Origin: Variovorax paradoxus
GTDB lineage: Bacteria; Pseudomonadota; Gammaproteobacteria; Burkholderiales; Burkholderiaceae_C
DNA length: 64,000 nt
Direction of reading: 5' to 3'
Assembly (NCBI RefSeq): GCF_018614955.1
Contig: NZ_JAGGNV010000048.1
Location: 1 to 64,000 of the forward strand
The translations under genes and the position numbers were made by a program. Numbering within the stretch: position 1 is the first letter of the stretch; each line of letters opens with the position of its first letter. This document shows, piece by piece, positions 57,575-64,000 of the stretch. The notes beneath the pieces are model-generated. The model saw only the letters and a list, made by a program, of their open reading frames with translations. It was not told the origin of the DNA and ran no database searches.

Positions 57575-59253
57575 GATGAGGTCTCCGGCGTCTTCTTGCC
57601 GAGCATTTCGCGCGCGTGCGCGAGCGAGGTCTGCGAAACGCGCTCGCCGCCCAGCATGCGTGCGATCTCGCGCGGCCGGGTGTCGTCGTCGAGCACCGAG
57701 ACGCCGCTTTCGGTGCGAATGCCGTCCTGGCTCTTGGCGCTGGTCTGGTGCTTGGCGACCAGCAGGTGGTGGTCGGCACAGGCCGCCACCTGCGGCAGGT
57801 GGGTAACCGCCAGCACCTGGCGGTCACGGCCGAGCTGTTTCATGAGGCGGCCGACGGTTTCGGCCACGGCGCCGCCGACGCCCGCATCGACCTCGTCGAA
57901 GATCAGCGTCTGTGCCGTGCCGAGCTGGCTGGTCGTGACCGCGATCGCCAGGGCGATGCGCGAGAGCTCGCCGCCCGAAGCCACCTTGCCGATGGGGCGC
58001 GGCGTGGTGCCAGTGTGGCCGCTCACGAGGAAGGCGATGTCTTCGAGCCCCGCGCGGCCCGGTTCGGCGAGCGGCTCCAGCGCGACTTCGAAGCGGCCGC
58101 CTTGCATGCCGAGGCCCTGCATGGCCTGCGTCACGGCTTGCGCCAGCCGGGGCGCCGCCTGTTTGCGTGCCCTGCCCAGCGTCTTGGCTTCCTTCATGTA
58201 AGCCTGCTGTGCCGTCTGTTCGGCAAGTTCGAGGGCTTCGAGGTCGCTCTGCGCGTCGAGGGCCTGCAACTCGGTTTGCCAGCCGGCCAGCAAGGACGGC
58301 AGTTCAGCCGGTGTGCGCTTGTAGCGGCGGGCGAGCGACATCCAGAGTCCCATGCGCTCGTCCAGTTCGGCGAGTCGCTCGGGATCGGTGTCGGCCTGGC
58401 GCAGGTAGCCGTGCAGCGAGTGCGCAGCGTCCGAGGCCTGCGCCACGCTCGATGCCAGAACCTCGCCCAGCGCCTTGAACTCCGGCTCGATGTGCTCGCA
58501 GTTCTGCAGCAGCGTGACGGCGCGGCTCAATGCGGCGAGCGCACCGCTGTCATCGTCTTCCAGGGCGCTGCATGCGCCCTCGGCGGCATCGATGAGCGCC
58601 TGTGCATTGGAGATGCGGGTGTGGCTGGCCGAAAGTTCCTCCCACTCGTCGGCGCCAGGCGCGAGCTTCATCACCTCGCCCACCTGCCACTGCAGTCGCT
58701 CTCGCTCGCGCTGCAGCGAATCCTGCGCCGAGCGCGCCTTGTCGAGCGCAGCGATCGCTTGCCGCCAGTTCTGCCAGGCGTTGTCGAGCACGGCAGTGCC
58801 GACACCGGCATAGGCATCGAGCAGGCCGCGCACGGCTTCGGGCCGGGTGAGGCTTTGCCATGCATGCTGGCCGTGGATGTCCAGCAACTTGTCGCCGAGC
58901 TCGCGCAGCTGGGTCGCAGTGGCGGGGCTGCCGTTGATCCAGCCGCGGCTGCGCCCCTGAAGGTCGACGGTGCGGCGCAGAAGCAGGACATCGCCCGCTT
59001 CGAAGCCACCTTCGTCCAGCCAGGCGGCCAGGGCAGGATCGGTGTCGAACTCCGCGCTCACGTCCAGGCGCTCGGCGCCTTCGCGCACGGCGCCGGCATC
59101 GGCACGGTTGCCGAGCGCCAGCTGGAGCGCGTCGATCAGAATCGACTTGCCCGCGCCGGTTTCGCCGGTGAGGACGGTAAAGCCTGTGGAGAAATCGAGT
59201 TCGAGCGCGCGCACGATCACGAAGTCGCGCAGGGCGATGCGGCGCAATGCCAT
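57571..59253 (-). CDS. recN: DNA repair protein RecN
   Basis: This 560-residue SMC-like ATPase acts in double-strand break repair. Walker A is GETGAGKS at residues 30-37, a central coiled coil spans roughly residues 150-380, and the C-terminal half has ASGGELSRIALAIAV and IFDEVDAGVGGAV (signature and Walker B). Start 59253 (MALRRIAL) is 1 base from the nadK stop. It belongs to the leftward operon nadK-recN-rapZ. Confidence 0.94.
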   Translation of the reverse strand: MALRRIALRDFVIVRALELDFSTGFTVLTGETGAGKSILIDALQLALGNRADAGAVREGAERLDVSAEFDTDPALAAWLDEGGFEAGDVLLLRRTVDLQGRSRGWINGSPATATQLRELGDKLLDIHGQHAWQSLTRPEAVRGLLDAYAGVGTAVLDNAWQNWRQAIAALDKARSAQDSLQRERERLQWQVGEVMKLAPGADEWEELSASHTRISNAQALIDAAEGACSALEDDDSGALAALSRAVTLLQNCEHIEPEFKALGEVLASSVAQASDAAHSLHGYLRQADTDPERLAELDERMGLWMSLARRYKRTPAELPSLLAGWQTELQALDAQSDLEALELAEQTAQQAYMKEAKTLGRARKQAAPRLAQAVTQAMQGLGMQGGRFEVALEPLAEPGRAGLEDIAFLVSGHTGTTPRPIGKVASGGELSRIALAIAVTTSQLGTAQTLIFDEVDAGVGGAVAETVGRLMKQLGRDRQVLAVTHLPQVAACADHHLLVAKHQTSAKSQDGIRTESGVSVLDDDTRPREIARMLGGERVSQTSLAHAREMLGKKTPETSS

Positions 59254-59254
59254 G

Positions 59255-60151
59255 TCAGGAACCTCCTTCGTTCCAGTGCAGCTTCTTGCGCAATGTGTCG
59301 AAGTAGCTCCAGCCTTTCGGATGCAGAAAACGCACCCGGTAGTCGGAGCGGCGCACCACGACCTGGTCGCCGATGGCAAGAGAAGCCAATGATTGCATGT
59401 CGAAACTGGCGCTCGCGTCGCGCCCGCCCACCAGCTCGATCAGGACCTCGTCGGCATCCGGCAGCAGGATCGGTCGGTTCGAGAGCGTGTGGGGCGCAAT
59501 GGGAACCATCACCCATCCCGGCACCGCGGGATGCAGCAGCGGGCCGCCGGCCGACAGCGCGTAGGCGGTGGAGCCGGTGGGTGAGGCGATGATCATGCCG
59601 TCGGCGCGCTGATTGGCCACGAAATGGCGGCCGACCGAAACACGCAGCTCCACCATGCCCGAGGTGGCGCTGCGATTGACCACCACATCGTTCATGGCGA
59701 GCGCATCGAACACCGACACGCCGTCGCGCATCACCTGGGCGTGCATGAGGCTGCGGTGGTCTTCCTCGTACTCGCCGGCCAGCATCGGGATCAGCGTCGC
59801 CTGGTAGTTGTCGAGGGAAATGTCGGTGATGAACCCGAGCCGGCCGCGGTTGATGCCGATCAGCGGAACGCCGTAGCACGCCAGCTGGCGCCCGATGCCG
59901 AGCATGGTTCCGTCGCCTCCGACCACCAGGCCCAGATCGCATCGCTGGCCGATCTCTTCGACAGTCAGCGCGGGGTAGCGGGCCTGGCCGCACTCGCCGT
60001 CGCGCGGTTGTTCGACAAAGACCTCGCAGCCTTGCGCTTCCAGGAAGGCGCCGATGCCCTCCATGACCTCGTCCAGCGCGCCGGCCTGCGCCCGCGCGCC
60101 CGAAGCCTGGTATTTACCTATCAGGGCCACGTGCCGAAAGCTGGATGTCAT
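59255..60151 (-). CDS. nadK: NAD kinase
   Basis: This 298-residue enzyme phosphorylates NAD to NADP. The catalytic GGDG is at residues 78-81 (LVVGGDGTML), NDVVVNRS lies in the middle, and the NAD-binding SPTGSTAYALSAGGPL is present. The start is set at MTSSFRHV; a TTG six bases upstream is possible. It is the first gene of the nadK-recN-rapZ operon and diverges from hrcA with 28 bases between starts. Confidence 0.94.
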   Translation of the reverse strand: MTSSFRHVALIGKYQASGARAQAGALDEVMEGIGAFLEAQGCEVFVEQPRDGECGQARYPALTVEEIGQRCDLGLVVGGDGTMLGIGRQLACYGVPLIGINRGRLGFITDISLDNYQATLIPMLAGEYEEDHRSLMHAQVMRDGVSVFDALAMNDVVVNRSATSGMVELRVSVGRHFVANQRADGMIIASPTGSTAYALSAGGPLLHPAVPGWVMVPIAPHTLSNRPILLPDADEVLIELVGGRDASASFDMQSLASLAIGDQVVVRRSDYRVRFLHPKGWSYFDTLRKKLHWNEGGS

Positions 60152-60179
60152 GTACAAATTACAACATTAAAATCAGTCG
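60152..60179. promoter_or_regulatory. Overlapping divergent promoters of nadK and hrcA
   Basis: The 28-base space between start codons is AT-rich. TAAAAT (60168-60173, plus) ends 6 bases before the hrcA ATG. On the minus strand TTGTAAT can serve nadK. Both -35 elements would lie inside the opposite gene. No CIRCE is present here, so hrcA does not seem to be autoregulated through this space. Confidence 0.4.
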
Positions 60180-61184
60180 ATGCTGGACGATCGCGCCAAG
60201 TTGCTTCTCAAGACGCTGGTCGAGCGCTACATCGCCGAGGGCCAGCCGGTGGGCTCGCGCACGCTTTCCCGGGCTTCGGGGCTGGAGCTTTCGCCTGCGA
60301 CCATCCGCAACGTGATGTCCGACCTCGAAGGGCTCGGGCTGATCGCCAGTCCGCACACCTCTGCAGGCCGCATTCCGACTGCGCGCGGCTATCGGCTTTT
60401 CGTCGACACCATGCTGACTGCCCAGCGCGAACAGTTCACGCCGCCAAGCCTCGCGCCCGACCAGCCGCAGAAGGTGATCGCGAACGCGGCGAACCTGCTG
60501 TCGAACCTGTCGCAATTCGTCGGCGTGGTGATGGCGCCGCGCCGCGCATCCGTTTTTCGTCAGATCGAGTTCCTTCGCCTTTCCGACCGCCGCCTGCTCG
60601 TGATCATCGTGTCGCCCGACGGCGATGTGCAGAACCGGGTGATCTTCCCCGAGGTCGACTATTCGCAGTCGCAACTGGTCGAGGCGTCGAACTACATCAA
60701 CACGCACTTTGCGGGCCTGTCGATCGAGCAGGTGCGCGACCGGCTTCAGTCCGAGATGGAGCAATTGCGCGGCGAGATCGCTGCTCTGATGCAGGCCGCT
60801 GTCCAGGTGAGCTCCGAGGTGCTGACGGAAGCCCAGGACGAAGTGGTGATCGCGGGCGAGCGGAATCTGCTGGCCGTCACCGATTTCTCCAGCGACATGA
60901 GCCACCTGCGTCGCGCGTTCGAGCTGTTCGAGCAGAAGGCCCAACTGATGCGCCTGCTCGACGTGTCGAGCAAGGCAGACGGCGTGCGCATCTTCATCGG
61001 TGGAGAAAGCCAGGTGGTGCCCTTCGACGACCTGTCGATCGTGAGCGCGAACTACGAGGTCGACGGCGAGGTGGTGGGCACTCTTGGCGTCATCGGTCCG
61101 ACGCGCATGCCCTACGAGCGCATGATCCAGATCGTCGACATCACGTCGCGGCTGGTCACCAATGCGCTGAGCCATCGCAAATAG
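60180..61184 (+). CDS. hrcA: Heat-inducible transcriptional repressor HrcA
   Basis: This 334-residue repressor binds CIRCE. The N-terminal winged helix (residues about 1-85) contains LLKTLVERYIAEGQPVGSRTLS, ATIRNVMSDLEGLGLI and SAGRIPTARGYRLFVD. A GAF-like domain follows (residues about 110-320), ending IGPTRMPYERMIQIVDITS. Its operator at 22453-22479 lies in front of rpoH. In other bacteria HrcA activity is set by GroEL, whose genes are outside this window. Confidence 0.95.
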   Translation: MLDDRAKLLLKTLVERYIAEGQPVGSRTLSRASGLELSPATIRNVMSDLEGLGLIASPHTSAGRIPTARGYRLFVDTMLTAQREQFTPPSLAPDQPQKVIANAANLLSNLSQFVGVVMAPRRASVFRQIEFLRLSDRRLLVIIVSPDGDVQNRVIFPEVDYSQSQLVEASNYINTHFAGLSIEQVRDRLQSEMEQLRGEIAALMQAAVQVSSEVLTEAQDEVVIAGERNLLAVTDFSSDMSHLRRAFELFEQKAQLMRLLDVSSKADGVRIFIGGESQVVPFDDLSIVSANYEVDGEVVGTLGVIGPTRMPYERMIQIVDITSRLVTNALSHRK

Positions 61185-61201
61185 CGGCGCCCGGCGCCCA
61201 C

Positions 61202-61207
61202 TAGAAT
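61202..61207 (+). promoter_or_regulatory. Candidate -10 hexamer (TAGAAT) for the CAT-anticodon tRNA
   Basis: TAGAAT lies 12 bases before the tRNA 5' end. Transcription would start near 61214, giving a leader of about 5 bases. No -35 is evident. Confidence 0.35.
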
Positions 61208-61218
61208 CCCTGATGTGC

Positions 61219-61295
<77 letters not shown>

Positions 61296-61330
61296 CCACG
61301 CCTTGGCGCCCGCAGTCGCGGGGCCAATCC

Positions 61331-61609
61331 TCAAGCCTTTGCTTGTGTCTCGATCCGGCGACCTGGATCCAAGGCATAGAGGACTGCTTTCTCGTCCTGG
61401 CCTTTGGCGGATGAATCCCCGAGCGGCATCTGCGCCGAGCCGTAGAGTTCACGCTCCAGCCTCTTGGCGCGCTCGGAATACATCCGGGCCAGGGCCCCAT
61501 GATGTTCGGCGGCAGCCTGATGCTCGATGCGTGCGAGATGGGCTTCTTCGAGGAGCGCCATGACTCGTCTGAGATGGCCGTTTCGATTGGGCTGGAAAAA
61601 GCTGAACAT
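61331..61609 (-). CDS. Small hypothetical protein between tRNA genes
   Basis: This 92-residue protein starts MFSFFQPNRNGHLRRVMAL and has a helical, charged middle (HLARIEHQAAAEHHGALARMYSERAKRLERE) that may form a coiled coil. No membrane segment or known domain is seen. A GGAGG lies 5 bases before the ATG, which supports translation. I do not recognise the family. It is flanked by two tRNA genes on the other strand. Confidence 0.6.
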   Translation of the reverse strand: MFSFFQPNRNGHLRRVMALLEEAHLARIEHQAAAEHHGALARMYSERAKRLERELYGSAQMPLGDSSAKGQDEKAVLYALDPGRRIETQAKA

Positions 61610-61647
61610 CGGGACCTCCATCCAATAAACCAATGGAAGCCGTTTTT

Positions 61648-61671
61648 AGCGCCAGTCGACCAAGTGGCGCT
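61648..61671. repeat. Inverted repeat AGCGCCA-N10-TGGCGCT
   Basis: A perfect 7-bp dyad lies upstream of the small hypothetical gene (starting 61609, minus strand). The 250-base space 61610-61861 before the tRNA-Arg holds this, a second dyad at 61722-61748 and the tRNA-Arg promoter; I see no gene in it. It has no T run, so it is not a terminator. Confidence 0.4.
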
Positions 61672-61721
61672 GTAGGTGCAGTGCCCATGTGATCGAGATG
61701 TCATGATTTAGTTCACATTTC

Positions 61722-61748
61722 AGCCAAGACTTTGATGCACACTTGGCT
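61722..61748. repeat. Inverted repeat AGCCAAG-N13-CTTGGCT
   Basis: A second perfect 7-bp dyad with a 13-base spacer lies between the small hypothetical gene and the tRNA-Arg promoter. Its role is unknown; protein binding or a transcript hairpin is possible. Confidence 0.35.
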
Positions 61749-61842
61749 CGACGTAGACTCGCAGGCGGTTGATCGATGGCTCGCTCCCATCGCGTCGTCT
61801 GCTCTCTTTCTTTCGCTGCCGAGCGATCGTGTGTTGCGAGGA

Positions 61843-61851
61843 TGCTATAAT
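61843..61851 (+). promoter_or_regulatory. Extended -10 promoter (TGC-TATAAT) of tRNA-Arg
   Basis: TGC followed by a perfect TATAAT hexamer ends 10 bases before the tRNA 5' end. It is the best -10 element in the window. No clear -35 lies 16-18 bases upstream. Confidence 0.6.
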
Positions 61852-61861
61852 CGCAAGCTGT

Positions 61862-61938
61862 GCGGCTGTAGCTCAGTTGGATAGAGTACTTGGCTACGAA
61901 CCAAGGGGTCGTGGGTTCAATTCCTGCCAGCCGCACCA
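61862..61938 (+). tRNA. tRNA-Arg (anticodon ACG)
   Basis: Acceptor GCGGCTG pairs with CAGCCGC, anticodon stem CTTGG/CCAAG has loop CTACGAA with anticodon ACG (A34 is edited to inosine in bacteria), and T-arm loop TTCAATT is present with encoded CCA. A strong terminator follows 12 bases after the CCA. Confidence 0.95.
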
Positions 61939-61949
61939 TCATCAGGAAG

Positions 61950-61977
61950 GCCCGCAACGAAAGTTGCGGGCTTTTTT
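61950..61977 (+). terminator. Rho-independent terminator of tRNA-Arg
   Basis: A 9-bp perfect stem (GCCCGCAAC and GTTGCGGGC) with loop GAAA is followed by six T. It separates the tRNA from greB. Confidence 0.93.
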
Positions 61978-61995
61978 CATTTGGAGCTTTCTGCG

Positions 61996-62565
61996 ATGAG
62001 CAAGGCATTCACCAAAGAAAACGATGCAGGCGATGACGATGACGACGGTACGGCCGGCGTCGCGCCGCCGCTTCCCGCCGGGAGCAAGAACTACATCACC
62101 CCGCAGGGCTACGCGCGCCTGCGTGCCGAATTGCTCGAATTGATGGACGTCGAGCGGCCCAAGGTCGTGGAGGCCGTGCATTGGGCGGCCAAGAATGGCG
62201 ATCGATCCGAGAACGGCGACTACCTTTACGGGAAGAAGCGGCTGCGCGAGATCGACCGGCGGATCCGCTTTCTCACCAAGCGGCTCGAGGTGGCGGAGGT
62301 GACGGACCCTTCGGTCCACCATGGCCGCGACCAGATCTTCTTCGGCGCCACCGTGCGCTACGCCGACGAGACCGGTGAAGAGCGCGTCGTGACCATCATG
62401 GGCATCGACGAAGCCGAAAGCGCGCACGCGCAGGTCAGCTGGATTTCCCCCATCGCAAGAGCGCTGCTGAAGTCGCGGGAGGGAGATGTGGTCAAGCTTG
62501 CGACGCCGGGCGGCGTGCACGAGATCGAGATATTGGCGGTGAGCTATCCGCCCGCTGCGGCTTAA
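61996..62565 (+). CDS. greB: Transcription elongation factor GreB
   Basis: This 189-residue GreA/GreB protein rescues backtracked RNA polymerase by stimulating transcript cleavage. The N-terminal coiled coil carries the catalytic acidic tip in KNGDRSENGDYLYGKKRL, and the C-terminal FKBP-like domain has VSWISPIARALLKSREGD. A GreB-type extension with an acidic Asp run (GDDDDDG) precedes the coil and is longer than in enteric GreB. The start is MSKAFTKEN; 61981 would add five residues. The stop overlaps the rel/spoT stop on TTAA. Confidence 0.93.
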   Translation: MSKAFTKENDAGDDDDDGTAGVAPPLPAGSKNYITPQGYARLRAELLELMDVERPKVVEAVHWAAKNGDRSENGDYLYGKKRLREIDRRIRFLTKRLEVAEVTDPSVHHGRDQIFFGATVRYADETGEERVVTIMGIDEAESAHAQVSWISPIARALLKSREGDVVKLATPGGVHEIEILAVSYPPAAA

Positions 62566-64000
62566 GGGGCTGGAACTGTCCGCGCGGCCGCGAGCACCGA
62601 TGGCGTGCGCCGCGCAGCCCGCAGTACGGCTTCGAGGTGCGTGCGGTCGCGCACTGCGATCACGAAACGCAGATCGGTGGAGTCCTGCGGAGTCTCGTCG
62701 GCCATCTCCACGTGGGTGATGTCGGCTTCCGCGTCTGCCAGCGTCGCGGCGACGCGTGCCAGCACGCCCTTGTCGTTGCGCACGGTGATGACGACGCCGG
62801 TCTCGAAGGTCCGGACCGGATCGTCGGCCCATTCCACGGCGAAAAACCGCTCGCTGTCCTTGTGGCGCAAGCGTTGACCGACGCCGCACGCTTCGGTGTG
62901 CACGACCAGTCCTTCGCCATGGCCGAGGTAGCCCACGATCGGGTCGTCCGGAATGGGGCGGCAGCAGAGCGCGAAGCGCACCGAGGAGTTCTCGCTGCCG
63001 TCCAGCGTGACGGCCCCTTGCGAAACGGCTTCGTGCGCGGTGAAGCGCTCGCGGCTCAGCATCAGTGCGTCGGGCTTCTCGCCGCGTTCTGCCAGGAGCG
63101 CCATGAGCCGCTTGGCAACGATGCTGGCGATGCGCTTGCCGAGGCCGATATCGGTCAGCAATTCCGAACGCGTGCGATTGCCGGTGAATCGCAGCAGCTT
63201 CTCCCAGATCTGCTGGTGCTCCTCGTCGTCGTCCGGCAGGTTGCCGAGGCCCTCGGCACGCAACGCCTGGGCCAGGAGCTTCTCGCCCAGGCCCTCGGAT
63301 TCCGCATGCGCCAGAGTCTTGAGGTAGTGGCGGATCTTGGAGCGAGCCCGCCCGGTGCGCACGAAGCCGAGCCACGCGGGGTTCGGCGTCGACACCGGCG
63401 CCGTGATCACCTCGACCACATCGCCGTTCTTGAGTTCGGTGCGCAACGGAACCTGGTCGCCGTTGATTCGCGCGGCCGAGGTGTGATCGCCGATGTTGCT
63501 GTGGATGGCATAGGCGAAGTCGACCACGGTCGCGCCGCGGGGCAGCGCCAGAATCTGGCTCTTGGGCGTGAACACGTAGACCGCATCGGGAAACAGGTCG
63601 ACCTTGACGTGATCCCAGAATTCGGCGGCATCGCGCGTTTCATCCTGGATGTCGAGCAGCGACTGGAGCCATTTGGCGCCCAGCCGGTCGCTGGTCGCCG
63701 CGCTGGGCTCGGCGGCCTTGTAAAGCCAGTGGGCCGCCACGCCGGACTCGGCCACCACGTGCATGGCCTCGGTGCGCAACTGGAATTCGACGTTGACGCC
63801 GGCCGGCCCCACCAGCGTGGTGTGCAGCGATTGATAGCCGTTGAGCTTGGCGATAGCGATGTGGTCCTTGAACTTGCCGGGCAAGGGCTTGTACATCTGG
63901 TGCAGGATGCCGAGCCCGGTGTAGCAGGCGATCACCGTCGGCACGATCAGGCGAAAGCCGTAGATGTCCGTCACCTGTGCAAAGCTCAAATGCTTCTCTT
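62562..64000 (-). CDS. RelA/SpoT-family (p)ppGpp synthetase/hydrolase (partial, C-terminal part)
   Basis: The gene runs off the right edge; about 479 residues are visible. They cover the end of the synthetase domain (FAQVTDIYGFRLIV, KDHIAIAKLNGYQSLHTTLVG, and EFQLRTEAMHVVAESGVAAHW), a TGS domain (VYVFTPKSQILALPRGATVVDFAYAIHS), helical and zinc/conserved-cysteine regions (FALCCRPIPDDPIVGYLG), and an ACT domain at the end (VVITVRNDKGVLARVAATLADAEADI). The HD hydrolase domain lies outside, so whether it is a SpoT- or RelA-type enzyme cannot be decided. Length and context suit the single bifunctional Rel/SpoT of this order. Confidence 0.92.
   Translation of the reverse strand, partial: EKHLSFAQVTDIYGFRLIVPTVIACYTGLGILHQMYKPLPGKFKDHIAIAKLNGYQSLHTTLVGPAGVNVEFQLRTEAMHVVAESGVAAHWLYKAAEPSAATSDRLGAKWLQSLLDIQDETRDAAEFWDHVKVDLFPDAVYVFTPKSQILALPRGATVVDFAYAIHSNIGDHTSAARINGDQVPLRTELKNGDVVEVITAPVSTPNPAWLGFVRTGRARSKIRHYLKTLAHAESEGLGEKLLAQALRAEGLGNLPDDDEEHQQIWEKLLRFTGNRTRSELLTDIGLGKRIASIVAKRLMALLAERGEKPDALMLSRERFTAHEAVSQGAVTLDGSENSSVRFALCCRPIPDDPIVGYLGHGEGLVVHTEACGVGQRLRHKDSERFFAVEWADDPVRTFETGVVITVRNDKGVLARVAATLADAEADITHVEMADETPQDSTDLRFVIAVRDRTHLEAVLRAARRTPSVLAAARTVPAP

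Noticed and set aside
60152..60179. A CIRCE site for autoregulation of hrcA
   Set aside because: No TTAGCACTC-like arm is present in the 28-base space; the only CIRCE found in the window precedes rpoH.
61646..62008. A minus-strand reading frame of about 120 residues, containing LAGIEPTTPWFVAKYS
   Set aside because: It is the reverse complement of the tRNA-Arg gene and its terminator, a well-known type of false protein call.

Overview
The window is chromosomal DNA of a high-GC betaproteobacterium. I infer Burkholderiales, family Comamonadaceae, with a Variovorax- or Ramlibacter-like gene order. The grounds are the caa3 oxidase/heme A block, the ftsY - M16 - M16 - rsmD - coaD order, the TPR - lolB - ispE - tRNA-Gln - prs - rplY - pth order, a Bug-type solute-binding protein, and short GC-rich two-hairpin repeats between genes. 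Genus was assigned from gene content alone, without a database search. I see no rRNA, prophage, insertion sequence, integrase or CRISPR array, and no gene-free stretch above about 300 bases. The longest gap is about 250 bases upstream of the tRNA-Arg gene.

Layout. 1-4751: a catabolic cluster (crotonase, feruloyl-CoA-synthetase-like ligase, SDR dehydrogenase, Bug receptor) read leftwards, with a divergent amidohydrolase. 4755-11278: a KefFC-like K+/H+ antiporter pair, an orphan ParA ATPase, a MaoC hydratase, trmL, a frameshifted comF, a BioC-like methyltransferase and a DUF2244 protein. 11342-21439: a complete cytochrome c oxidase operon (ctaC with a fused cytochrome c domain, ctaD, a 36-residue membrane protein, ctaG, a DUF2970 protein, ctaE, SURF1, ctaA, ctaB, SCO), ending in an AlkD-like HEAT protein. 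21483-24229: rpoH under a perfect CIRCE operator, an Mpo1-like protein, and ftsY. 24259-31548: two M16 peptidase paralogues, rsmD, coaD, pxpBCA and pcp. 31555-39305: a hydrolase, a histidine phosphatase, a 1012-residue class A PBP, an SPW-motif protein, a TTC38-like TPR protein, and a tautomerase/LysR pair. 39330-45989: a dipeptide-type ABC importer with an amidase. 46137-53612: ferredoxin, a DUF4124-like protein, pth, rplY, prs, tRNA-Gln, ispE, lolB, a TPR protein and mutM. 53684-64000: a dynamin-like GTPase, mutY, rapZ, recN, nadK, hrcA, two tRNAs, greB and a partial rel/spoT gene.

Connections. Pcp plus PxpABC make a full route from pyroglutamyl peptides to glutamate. The crotonase, ligase and dehydrogenase look like a CoA-dependent side-chain oxidation of a cinnamate-type aromatic acid. 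HrcA (60180) and its CIRCE operator in front of rpoH (22453) are both present, which suggests HrcA control of the heat-shock sigma factor.

Most unusual observations. (1) A family of about 75-85 bp two-hairpin repeats. One copy sits in frame inside an M16 peptidase gene; another forms a 28-codon ORF that links pxpC to pxpA. (2) CIRCE lying over a plausible rpoH promoter. (3) A single-base frameshift in comF. (4) Several genes whose -10 hexamer lies so close to the start codon that their mRNAs may be leaderless. (5) Convergent gene pairs whose stop codons overlap on CTAG or TTAA. I did not find a clearly new multi-gene system; the repeat family is the best candidate for something undescribed.
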